Shown here in pieces: positions 14,060 through 24,032 of a DNA stretch of 35,899 bases. A program made the translations under genes and the position numbers. Below the pieces are notes generated by a model that was given only the letters and a program-made list of their open reading frames with translations, ran no database searches and was not told the origin of the DNA. The DNA is from Jiangella rhizosphaerae (GTDB taxonomy: Bacteria > Actinomycetota > Actinomycetes > Jiangellales > Jiangellaceae). Location: contig NZ_QUAL01000030.1 of NCBI RefSeq assembly GCF_003579925.1, positions 1 to 35,899 on the forward strand, read 5' to 3'. Position 1 is the stretch's first letter; every line of letters starts with the position of its first letter.

Positions 14060-14977
14060 TCACGGGAGGCGGTTGCCGGCCGCCCGGTAGAGCGCGTACC
14101 AGGTCTCGCGGCTGAGCTCGATGTCGGCCGCCAGAGCCAGCTCGGCGACGCGGGCCGGCTTCGTCGTCCCGACGACCGGCTGCAGCCGCGCCGGGTGGCG
14201 CAGGATCCACGCGACGGCCACCGTCGCCGGGGTGGCGCCGGCCTCGGCCCCGACCGTCGCGAGCGCCTCGTTGAGCTCCTGATAGTCGGGGTTGGTGAGG
14301 AACGTCCCGGCGATGTGGCCGTGCTGCAGTACCGACCACGGCTGGATGGTGATGCCGTGCAGGCGGCAGTACTCCAGCGCGCCGCCGTCGCGGACCACGC
14401 CCCCGTCGAACCCGGTGTTGACGTTGAGACCGGAGTCGACCAGCAGCGTGTGCGCCAGTCCGAACTGCAGCTGGTTGGCGACCAGCGGCTGGCGCACGTG
14501 CGCCCGCAGCAGGTCCAGCTGGGCGGGGTTCTGGTTGCTGACGCCGACGTGGCGCACCTTGCCCGCCGTCACGAGGTCGTCGAAGGCCGCGGCCACCTCA
14601 TCGGGCTCCATGAGGGTGTCGGGCCGGTGCAGGAGCAGCAGGTCGACGTAGTCGGTGCGCAGCCGCCGCAGCGACCCCTCGACCGACGCGCGGATGTGCT
14701 CGGCGGAGAAGTCGAAGAACCCGGACCGGATGCCGCACTTCGTCTGGACGACGACGTCCTCGCGGCGGACCGGCGACCTGGCCAGGGCCGCCCCGAACAC
14801 CTCCTCGCACTGCCCGCCGCCGTAGATGTCGGCGTGGTCGAACATGGTGATGCCGGCGTCGGCGGCGGCGCCGATCAGCCCCGCGACCTCGTCCTCGGAC
14901 AGCTGGTCGATGCGCATGCAGCCGAGGATGACGGCCGAGCCGCGCAGTCCCGAGCCGCCGATGTCGATGTACCTCAC
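14060..14977 (-). CDS. Aldo/keto reductase (YdhF-like)
   Basis: NADPH-dependent oxidoreductase of the AKR superfamily; substrate unknown. The 305-aa product shows the catalytic tetrad: Asp and Tyr in [10 protein letters not shown], Lys in VQTKCG and His in [10 protein letters not shown]. The (beta/alpha)8 barrel ends with the cofactor-binding [10 protein letters not shown]. The patch [13 protein letters not shown] and the length match the YdhF-like group. Start GTG 14977 is placed 6 nt after a TAAGCT -10 hexamer. It is divergent from the AbiEi-like gene across a spacer with a long inverted repeat, and followed after 16 bp by aroQ. Confidence 0.9.
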   Translation of the reverse strand: MRYIDIGGSGLRGSAVILGCMRIDQLSEDEVAGLIGAAADAGITMFDHADIYGGGQCEEVFGAALARSPVRREDVVVQTKCGIRSGFFDFSAEHIRASVEGSLRRLRTDYVDLLLLHRPDTLMEPDEVAAAFDDLVTAGKVRHVGVSNQNPAQLDLLRAHVRQPLVANQLQFGLAHTLLVDSGLNVNTGFDGGVVRDGGALEYCRLHGITIQPWSVLQHGHIAGTFLTNPDYQELNEALATVGAEAGATPATVAVAWILRHPARLQPVVGTTKPARVAELALAADIELSRETWYALYRAAGNRLP

Positions 14978-14983
14978 CCGGCG

Positions 14984-14989
14984 AGCTTA
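14984..14989 (-). promoter_or_regulatory. -10 element TAAGCT of the aldo/keto reductase, leaderless type
   Basis: TAAGCT on the minus strand ends 6 nt before GTG 14977; no Shine-Dalgarno is seen. Confidence 0.5.
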
Positions 14990-15016
14990 TCCGGCTGATC
15001 GTCCCGGGCTCGCCCG

Positions 15017-15110
15017 CCTTGGCAAGGCTGACCGTCGCTCCAAACCGGGCATTTCGGACAGCGGCGCGACGACCAGCCTTGCCAAGAGGATGGCGGACAT
15101 TGCCAAGGCG
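15017..15110. repeat. Long inverted repeat with recurring TTGGCAAGG motif
   Basis: Arms 15017-15038 and 15066-15087 are 22 nt long and match with three mismatches. Each contains the 9-mer TTGGCAAGG or its complement near the outer end. A third related motif, TTGCCAAGG, follows at 15100-15108. The element lies in the 206-bp divergent spacer between the aldo/keto reductase and the AbiEi-like gene. It could be an operator cluster or an intergenic hairpin element. Confidence 0.6.
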
Positions 15111-15183
15111 CAACGGATTCGACCGTTCCGCCCGTCGTGAGCGATGATCGACCCGCCCGGCAGGCGAACGAAGGGGCTCTGCC

Positions 15184-16149
15184 GTGCGCGAACTACCAGT
15201 GCTGGTCACGTACTCCGGCGCGCTGTCCGCCGGGCTCACCGAGAGCGCCGTCCGCCACCGGGTGCGGCAGGGCCGGCTGATCCAGGTGCGCCACGGCGTG
15301 TACTGCTCGCGCGAGGTGTGGGACCGGATGAGCGGCGACGTACGGCTGCGGCACGAACTGCAGATCCGCGCGGTGCTGATGTCGCTCGGCGGCGCGTGGG
15401 TGAGCCACTACTCCGGCGCGGCGCTGCAGCATCTGCCGTTGCCGTCGGGCTGGGACGAGGTGGTCACGCTGACCCGCCCGGTGAGAACGGCCGGCCGGAT
15501 GTCGTACCCGGGTGTCAGGTTCCGGACGGCCGCCGTCCCGCCGGCGCACCGGACCACGCTGTACGGGTTGCCGGTCCTGACGGTGGCCCGCACTGTGCTC
15601 GACATCGCCCGCACCGACGGCGCCGCCGCCGGGCTCGTCGTGGCAGACGCAGCGCTGCGGCGGAATCTCACGACCTCGGCGGACCTCGCCACCGTCGTCG
15701 CCGACCTGGCCGGCTGGCCCGGGGTGGCGGATGCGCGGGTGGTCTCCGCCCACGCGTCCGGCCGGCGCGAGTCGCCGCTCGAGTCGGCCTCGTACGCGTT
15801 GTTCGTCCGGCGCGGGCTCGCGCTGCCCGAGTGCAACGCCTGGCTCACCGACGAGCGGCGTGGCGGCGTTCGGGCGGACTTCACCTGGCGACGGCATCGG
15901 CTGCTCGGCGAGGCGGACGGCCGGGTGAAGTACGACGACCCGTGGTCCACCGGCGAGCCGGTGCTGTGGAAAGAGAAGCTGCGCCAGGAGCGACTCGAGA
16001 ACCTCGGCTTCGTCGTCACCCGCTGGACGGGAGCCGAGATCCACCGCGACCCGGACGCCGTCATGGCGCGACTGGCCGAGCGGTCCCGCCGGGCCCACGA
16101 CATGTTCGGCGCGCCGCTGCTGGTGCCACGATGGAGGCATGAGCGATGA
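15184..16149 (+). CDS. AbiEi-like protein: N-terminal antitoxin winged helix plus C-terminal DUF559/Vsr-like nuclease fold
   Basis: The 321-aa product starts with an AbiEi_4-type winged helix (residues 1-45: SGALSAGLTESAVRHRVRQG, then RHGVYCS), followed by a middle AbiEi-like domain and a C-terminal region (about 195-300). That region has the pattern of DUF559/Vsr-type PD-(D/E)xK folds: ESPLES, RADFTW, GEADGRVKYDD and RLENLGFVVTRWT. Many actinobacterial genomes carry several such solitary proteins, usually annotated as type IV antitoxin-domain proteins; their role is unknown. No AbiEii nucleotidyltransferase toxin is adjacent. GTG 15184 has AAGGGG 7 nt upstream. The 3' end lies close to the next gene. 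Confidence 0.82.
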   Translation: MRELPVLVTYSGALSAGLTESAVRHRVRQGRLIQVRHGVYCSREVWDRMSGDVRLRHELQIRAVLMSLGGAWVSHYSGAALQHLPLPSGWDEVVTLTRPVRTAGRMSYPGVRFRTAAVPPAHRTTLYGLPVLTVARTVLDIARTDGAAAGLVVADAALRRNLTTSADLATVVADLAGWPGVADARVVSAHASGRRESPLESASYALFVRRGLALPECNAWLTDERRGGVRADFTWRRHRLLGEADGRVKYDDPWSTGEPVLWKEKLRQERLENLGFVVTRWTGAEIHRDPDAVMARLAERSRRAHDMFGAPLLVPRWRHER

Positions 16150-16165
16150 ACCGGAGACCACGTCG

Positions 16166-18219
<2,054 letters not shown>

Positions 18220-18220
<1 letters not shown>

Positions 18221-19416
18221 CAGCGCACCGCCAGCCGGGCCGGTATGGCGTCGAGGTAGGTCGCGAGGTTGCGGGCGGTCTCGGCGACGGAGTCGCCGCC
18301 GAACTTCTCCAGCGCCAGCTCGGCCACGACCAGCGCGACCATGGCCTCGGCGACGACGCCCGCGGCCGGGACGGCGCACACGTCGGAGCGCTGGTGGTGC
18401 GCCTTGGCGACCTCGCCGGTGGCGGTGTCGATGGTGCGCAGCGCCCGCGGCACCGTCGAGATGGGCTTCATCGCCGCGCGGACCCGCAGCGTCTCGCCGG
18501 TGGACATGCCGCCCTCGATGCCGCCGGACCGGCCCGACGTCCGCCGCACGCCGCCGCCGTCGACCGGCACGATCTCGTCCTGGGCCTTGGAGCCGCGGGT
18601 GCGGGCGAGCTCGAACCCGTCGCCGATCTCGACGCCCTTGATGGCCTGGATGCCCATGAGCGCGCCGGCCAGGCGGGCGTCGAGCTTGCGGTCGCCGTGC
18701 ACGTAGCTGCCGACGCCAGGCGGGAGGCCGGTGACGACCACCTCGACGACGCCGCCGAGCGTGTCGCCCTCGTCGTGCGCGGCGTCGACCTCGGCCACCA
18801 TGAGCTTGCTGGTGTCGGCGTCGAAGCAGCGCAGCGGGTCGGCGTCGAGGTACTCGACGTCGTCGGGGCCGGGCAGCGGCGAGCCGGCCGGCACCGCGAC
18901 GGTCCCGAGCTCGACGGTGTGGCTGACCAGCCGGACGCCGTAGGCCTGGCGCAGGAACGCCGACGCGACCGCGCCGAGCGCCACCCTTGCCGCGGTCTCG
19001 CGGGCGCTGGCCCGCTCGAGCACCGGGCGGGCCTCGTCGAAGGCGTACTTCTGCATGCCCGCGAGGTCGGCGTGGCCGGGACGGGGGCGGGTCAGCGGCG
19101 CGTTGCGGGCGAGGCCGTCGAGGACGTCGGGGTCGACCGGATCGGCCGACATCACCTGCTCCCACTTGGGCCACTCGGTGTTGCCCACCTGGACGGCGAC
19201 CGGGCTGCCGAGCGTGCGGCCGTGCCGCACCCCGCCGAGGATCGTCACCTCGTCGGCCTCGAACTTCATCCGAGCGCCGCGGCCATAGCCGAGCCGGCGC
19301 CGCGCGAGCGCCGCGTCGATGTCGGCCGTCGTGACCTCGACCCCGGCCGGAAGTCCCTCGAGGATCGCGACCAGGGCCGGCCCGTGCGACTCCCCCGCTG
19401 TCAGCCATCTGAGCAT
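18220..19416 (-). CDS. aroC: Chorismate synthase
   Basis: Final shared step of aromatic biosynthesis: EPSP to chorismate, requiring reduced FMN. The 398-aa product shows the family signatures [52 protein letters not shown] and [22 protein letters not shown] lies 9 nt before ATG 19416. It is the first gene of the aroC-aroK-aroB operon. Confidence 0.97.
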
Positions 19417-19806
19417 GCTCGAATTCTCCCACGCTCTGGCGGCCGCCCCGACCGGCGGGAGACCACAGGACCCGATCCCGACGAGCTAGGCGGCAAGCTG
19501 AAGTCCGCTCTGGCCGCCGAAGGGCCGAAGGACGACGCATTCGCGACGTCCTCGAGGAGATCGTGGCAGAGCGCGTCATCGATCTTCCGCGCGGTGCCGG
19601 ACGGCTCGCTCTCGTCGACGACGGAGACAGCGAACGGCCCGCCGTCTCCCTGGATGACAACGCCGCGATGCGCGACCTGATGGACGGCCTCCTGCCAGGT
19701 TGACGTGTCGAAAGCCGGGCGGCCCGACCCCATCCTCAGCAACGAGAGCGCGCTACGGCGGTAATGCCCGTGCTGGCCGCTGGGGCGCTGGTCTAGGCTC
19801 GGCAGG
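19417..19806. other. 390-bp spacer between aroC and tldD with no recognisable gene
   Basis: Two overlapping open frames exist here. On the minus strand ATG 19733 to 19401 would encode about 110 aa, with a stretch reminiscent of Phd-type antitoxins ([18 protein letters not shown]) but no clear family match, and it runs 16 nt into aroC. On the plus strand an open frame ends at 19703 ([16 protein letters not shown]). Both have fairly high third-position GC and neither has a good start signal. I treat the region as a spacer or a decayed gene. Confidence 0.4.
19794..19799 (+). promoter_or_regulatory. -10 element TAGGCT of tldD, leaderless type
   Basis: TAGGCT ends 7 nt before GTG 19807. Confidence 0.5.
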
Positions 19807-21333
19807 GTGCCGCACGAGATCGATCCGACCTTCATCGCCCTGCCGATGCGTTCGCTGGCCGACGCCGCGTTGCAGCGCGCCCGCGACCTCGGCGTCGAGC
19901 ACGCCGACTTCCGGTTCGAGCGCATCCGCTCCCAGGACCTCTCCTTCCGCGACGGCAAGCTCGAGGGCAGCCGCGACGGCGAGGACGTCGGGTTCGCCGT
20001 CCGCGTCCTGCACGAGGGCACCTGGGGGTTCGCCGCCACCGTCGACCTCACCAGCGACGACGCCGCGAAGACGGCCGAACGAGCGGTCGAGCTGGCGAAG
20101 GTCTCGCGCCGGCTCAGCCCGGCCCGCACAGAGCTGGCCGACGAGCCGGTGTATCCCGACGTCACCTGGGTGTCGGCCTACGACGTCAACCCGTTCGACG
20201 TCCCCGACACCGAGAAGATCGACCGCATGGTCGGCCACTCCGTCCGGGTGCTCGCCCAGCCCGACGTCGACCACGTCACCGCGCAGCTGCAGCAGGTGCA
20301 GGAGAACAAGTTCTACGCCGACACCCGCGGCACCATCACCACCCAGCAGCGGGTCCGCCTGCACCCGGTCTTCGAGGCGGTGAAGGTCGACCCGCAGACC
20401 GGCCGGTTCGAGACCATGCGCACGCTCGCCGCCCCGGCCGGGCGCGGCTGGGAGTACGCGACGGGCGCCGACGGCGTCGTCGACTGGGGCGCGGCGCTGG
20501 ACGAGCTGGGACCGCTGCTGGCGGAGAAGTTCGCCGCCCCGAGCGTCCAGGCCGGCCGCTACGACCTCGTCATCGACCCGACGAACCTGTGGCTGACCAT
20601 CCACGAGTCCATCGGCCACGCCACCGAGCTCGACCGCGCGCTCGGCTACGAGGCCAACTACGCCGGCACCTCGTTCGCCACCCTCGACCAGCTGTGGACG
20701 CTGCGCTACGGCTCCCCCGTCATGCACGTCACCGGCGACCGCATTACGCCGCACGGCCTGTCGACCGTCGGCTACGACGACGAAGGCGTGGCTGCCCAGC
20801 GCTGGGACATCGTCAGCGGCGGCACGCTGGTCGGCTACCAGCTCGACCGCGCCATGGCCGCGGCCAACGCCAGTGCGCTGGGCACCAGCCGCTCCAACGG
20901 CTGCGCGTTCGCCGACTCCCCCGGCCACGTGCCGGTGCAGCGCATGGCCAACGTCTCGCTGCAACCGGCCGACGGCGGCCCGTCCACCGACGAGCTGATC
21001 GCGCAGGTCGACGACGGCATCTACGTCGTCGGCGACAAGTCCTGGTCCATCGACATGCAGCGCTACAACTTCCAGTTCACCGGCCAGCGGTTCTACCGCA
21101 TCCGCGGCGGCGAGCTGGACGGCCAGCTGCGCGACGTCGCGTACCAGGCCACCACCACCGACTTCTGGGGCTCGATGGCCGCGGTCGGCGGCCCGCAGAC
21201 CTACGTGCTGGGCGGCGCGTTCAACTGCGGCAAGGCCCAGCCGGGGCAGATCGCGCCGGTGTCGCACGGCTGCCCGTCGGCGCTGTTCCGCGACATCCGC
21301 GTCCTCAACACCGCCGAGGAGGGTGGCCAGTGA
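19807..21333 (+). CDS. tldD: TldD metalloprotease subunit
   Basis: TldD with TldE forms a barrel-shaped heterodimeric zinc protease that degrades unfolded peptides and matures some RiPP precursors in other bacteria. The 508-aa product contains the catalytic HESIGH at residues 266-271 followed by ELDRALGYEANYAGTS, and the C-terminal CPSALFRDIRVLN patch. It is followed by tldE with a 4-nt overlap. No precursor peptide or RiPP biosynthetic gene is seen in the window, so a housekeeping role is more likely. GTG 19807 follows a -10 element by 7 nt. Confidence 0.94.
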   Translation: MPHEIDPTFIALPMRSLADAALQRARDLGVEHADFRFERIRSQDLSFRDGKLEGSRDGEDVGFAVRVLHEGTWGFAATVDLTSDDAAKTAERAVELAKVSRRLSPARTELADEPVYPDVTWVSAYDVNPFDVPDTEKIDRMVGHSVRVLAQPDVDHVTAQLQQVQENKFYADTRGTITTQQRVRLHPVFEAVKVDPQTGRFETMRTLAAPAGRGWEYATGADGVVDWGAALDELGPLLAEKFAAPSVQAGRYDLVIDPTNLWLTIHESIGHATELDRALGYEANYAGTSFATLDQLWTLRYGSPVMHVTGDRITPHGLSTVGYDDEGVAAQRWDIVSGGTLVGYQLDRAMAAANASALGTSRSNGCAFADSPGHVPVQRMANVSLQPADGGPSTDELIAQVDDGIYVVGDKSWSIDMQRYNFQFTGQRFYRIRGGELDGQLRDVAYQATTTDFWGSMAAVGGPQTYVLGGAFNCGKAQPGQIAPVSHGCPSALFRDIRVLNTAEEGGQ

Positions 21334-22721
21334 GTGGCACCATGACGCCGCAGGAGATCGTCGAGCGCTGCCTCGAACTGTCCAAGGCGAGCGGCACGAT
21401 CGTGCTGGTCGACGAGACGTCCACCGCGAACCTGCGCTGGGCCACCAACGCGCTGACGACGAACGGCGTCACCCGCGACCGGTCGGTGACGGTCATCGCG
21501 ACGGTCGACGGCGCCGGCGGCACCGCGTCCGGCGTGGTCGCCCGCAGCGCCGTCACGGCCGAGGGCCTGGAGCCGCTGGTCCGCGCCGCCGAGCAGGCCG
21601 CCCGCGACAACGGCCCGGCCGAGGACGCCCAGCCGCTGGTCGACGGCGACGCGGCGGCCGGCTGGGCCGACCCGCCGGGCGAGACGTCGCCGGACGTGTT
21701 CGCGCACATCGCGCCGGCGCTCGGCGACGCGTTCAGCCGCGCCGACGACGAGCGGCGGCTGCTGTACGGCTACCTCGAGCACGGCGTGCGCACCACGTAC
21801 CTCGGGTCGTCGACGGGGCTGCGGGCCCGGCACGAGCAGCCGACCGGTCACATCGGCATCACCGGCAAGTCCGCCGACAAGACCCGCTCGGCCTGGGTCG
21901 GGCAGTCCTCGCGCGACCTCACCGACGTCGACGTCACCGCGCTGGACGCGGAGCTGACGAAGCGGCTGGGCTGGGCGCAGCGCACGGTCGAGCTGCCGGC
22001 CGGCCGCTACGACACCGTGCTGCCGCCCACCGCCGTCGCCGACCTGATGATCTACGCCTACTGGACGATGAGCGCCCGCGACGCCGCCGACGGCCGGTCG
22101 GTGTACTCCGCGCCGGGCGGCGCGACCCGTGTCGGCGAGCGGCTGTCCAAGCACCCGGTCTCGCTGTGGTCCGACCCCGCCGCGCCGGGGCTGGAGTGCG
22201 CGCCGGCGGTGTTCGCGCATGCGTCGTCGGCGGAGTCCAGCGTGTTCGACAACGGCCTGCCGGTCGGGCGCACGGAGTGGATCGCGGACGGCACGCTGCG
22301 GGCGCTGCTGCAGACCCGCCACTCCGCCGGGCTGACCGGCCTGCCCGTCACCCCGGCCGTCGACAACCTCGGCCTCACCGTCGACGGCGGCTCCGGCGGC
22401 GTCGAGGACCTCGCGGCCGGCGTCGAACGCGGGCTGCTGCTCACCTGCCTCTGGTACATCCGCGCCGTCGACCCTCAGACGCTGCTGCTCACCGGCCTGA
22501 CCCGCGACGGCGTCTACCTGGTGGAGAACGGCGAGGTCACCGGTGCGGTGAACAACTACCGGTTCAACGAGAGCCCGGTGGCGCTGCTCGACCGGTTCAC
22601 GGCGGCGGGCGCGACAGTGCCGACGTTCAGCCGCGAGTGGGGCGACTACTTCCCGCGCACGGCCATGCCGGCGCTGCGGGTGCCCGACTTCAACATGTCC
22701 TCGGTGTCGCAGGCCTCCTGA
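21330..22721 (+). CDS. tldE: TldE/PmbA protease subunit
   Basis: Non-catalytic partner of TldD: the 463-aa protein shares the fold but lacks an HExxxH motif. Typical TldE patches are RSVTVIATVDG, GITGKSADKTRSAWVGQS and, near the C-terminus, VTGAVNNYRFNESPVALLDR. GTG 21330 overlaps the tldD stop (GTGA) and has GGAGGG 8 nt upstream, so the two subunits are made together. The next gene begins about 50 bp after its stop, behind an inverted repeat. Confidence 0.94.
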   Translation: MSGTMTPQEIVERCLELSKASGTIVLVDETSTANLRWATNALTTNGVTRDRSVTVIATVDGAGGTASGVVARSAVTAEGLEPLVRAAEQAARDNGPAEDAQPLVDGDAAAGWADPPGETSPDVFAHIAPALGDAFSRADDERRLLYGYLEHGVRTTYLGSSTGLRARHEQPTGHIGITGKSADKTRSAWVGQSSRDLTDVDVTALDAELTKRLGWAQRTVELPAGRYDTVLPPTAVADLMIYAYWTMSARDAADGRSVYSAPGGATRVGERLSKHPVSLWSDPAAPGLECAPAVFAHASSAESSVFDNGLPVGRTEWIADGTLRALLQTRHSAGLTGLPVTPAVDNLGLTVDGGSGGVEDLAAGVERGLLLTCLWYIRAVDPQTLLLTGLTRDGVYLVENGEVTGAVNNYRFNESPVALLDRFTAAGATVPTFSREWGDYFPRTAMPALRVPDFNMSSVSQAS

Positions 22722-22730
22722 GGCCGTTGC

Positions 22731-22786
22731 CGTAGCATCGGATACTCAGACATCCGATGCTACGCTGTGTCAATGGCATCGGATAC
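22731..22786 (+). promoter_or_regulatory. fic promoter/operator with three copies of a GCATCGGATAC-type half-site
   Basis: A perfect inverted repeat has 13-bp arms (22731-22743 and 22752-22764) and an 8-nt loop. The left arm reads into GCATCGGATAC (22735-22745), and exactly the same 11-mer recurs at 22776-22786 inside the first codons of fic, 41 bp downstream. The right arm overlaps the probable -10 TACGCT (22761-22766), which ends 6 nt before ATG 22773. The layout suits autorepression by the C-terminal winged helix of the Fic protein. The repeat could also serve as the tldE terminator. Confidence 0.65.
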
Positions 22787-23978
22787 CGCGTGGCCGGCGA
22801 TCGGCTGGGAGAAGCACCCCTGGCGCTCCTCGCTGCCGCCTGAGCTCGTGTCCCGGCGGCTCCGCGAGCGCCACAGCGGCCTGTACAGCGCCGCCGTCGT
22901 CCCGCCGATCGCGGCCGCCCGCGTCGACCTGCCGTCGGCCGTGCTGGCGCTCGCGGACGAGGCCTCCGTCGAGATCGCGAGGTACGACGCCGAGGTCGGG
23001 GCCAGCGTGGCACCGTTCGGCGCACTCTTGCTGCGCTCGGAGTCGGCCTCGTCCTCGCAGATCGAGAACCTCACCTCGGGCGCGCGGGCCATCGCACTGG
23101 CCGAGATCGACGAGGGCAACCGGTCCAACGCGGCGCGGATCGTGGCGAACGTCCGGGCCATGGAGGCGGCGATCGACCTGGCCGACCGGCTGAGCGCCGA
23201 CGCCGTCCTGGCGATGCACGCGGCGCTCATGGCGCACGAGCCGGACCACACCCCCGGCCGCTGGCGTGAACAACAGGTGTGGATCGGAGGAACGAACGTC
23301 GGGCCGCACGAGGCGGCCTTCGTACCGCCGCATCACGCCTGGGTCCGATCGGCCATCGACGACCTCATGGCGTTCGTCCACCGCGACGACATCCCGATCC
23401 TGGTCCACGCCGCGCTCGCGCATGCGCAGTTCGAGACCATCCACCCGTTCACTGACGGCAACGGCCGCACGGGACGGGCGCTGATCCACGCCATGCTCCG
23501 GGCCAAGGACCTCACCAGGAACGTGACGGTACCCGTGTCGGCGGGGCTGCTCACCGACACCGACGGCTACTTCGCCGCGTTGACGGCGTTCCGGGCAGGT
23601 GACCCGGCCCCGATCGTCACCGCGATGGCTCAGGCGGCGCTCATCGCTGTCGCCACCGGACGTCACCTGGTCGCGGACCTCCAGGCCACCCGGGACCGCT
23701 GGGCCGAGCGGATCAAGGCCCGCCGCGACTCCGCCGTCTGGCGGCTGGCCGACCTGCTGGTGCGACAACCGGTCATCGACGCAGCCGTCGCCCAGTCCGA
23801 GCTCGGCACCACCTCGGCGAACACGCACGCGGCCATCCGCCAGCTCGAGGAGGCCGGCGTGATCACCGAGTTCTCCGGCAAGCGCCGCGGCCGCTACTGG
23901 CAGGCCACGGAGATCCTGACCGCACTCGACGACTTCGCGGCGCGGGCCGGACGGCGCGGCCGGCCGACGCGCGCATGA
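22773..23978 (+). CDS. Fic family AMPylator with built-in inhibitory motif and C-terminal winged helix
   Basis: Fic enzymes transfer AMP (or another nucleotide part) to a protein hydroxyl. The 401-aa protein has an N-terminal Fic_N-like region, the complete active-site motif HPFTDGNGRTGR starting at His224, and a C-terminal winged-helix region (about 330-390: SELGTTSANTHAAIRQLEEA). The inhibitory motif SxxxEN is present upstream of the core as Ser94-Glu98-Asn99 (SSQIEN). This makes it a class II Fic protein that restrains itself, and no separate antitoxin is needed or seen. ATG 22773 is chosen over GTG 22767 because TACGCT ends 6 nt before it. A three-half-site operator overlaps the start, suggesting autoregulation. 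Confidence 0.92.
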   Translation: MASDTAWPAIGWEKHPWRSSLPPELVSRRLRERHSGLYSAAVVPPIAAARVDLPSAVLALADEASVEIARYDAEVGASVAPFGALLLRSESASSSQIENLTSGARAIALAEIDEGNRSNAARIVANVRAMEAAIDLADRLSADAVLAMHAALMAHEPDHTPGRWREQQVWIGGTNVGPHEAAFVPPHHAWVRSAIDDLMAFVHRDDIPILVHAALAHAQFETIHPFTDGNGRTGRALIHAMLRAKDLTRNVTVPVSAGLLTDTDGYFAALTAFRAGDPAPIVTAMAQAALIAVATGRHLVADLQATRDRWAERIKARRDSAVWRLADLLVRQPVIDAAVAQSELGTTSANTHAAIRQLEEAGVITEFSGKRRGRYWQATEILTALDDFAARAGRRGRPTRA

Positions 23979-24026
23979 TGGCGGGTGGTTCGGTGGCGCC
24001 AGAGCACCACCGAACCACCCGCCATC
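23977..24026. terminator. Bidirectional terminator between fic and the metallophosphoesterase
   Basis: A perfect 20-bp stem (23977-23996 with 24007-24026) closes a 10-nt loop. It begins on the fic stop codon and ends 6 nt before the stop of the convergent phosphoesterase gene, so it can serve both. Confidence 0.85.
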
Positions 24027-24032
24027 GGACCC

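Noticed and set aside
18394-19680. A 428-codon plus-strand open frame opposite aroC
   Set aside because: Shadow of chorismate synthase on the other strand, whose signatures are complete.
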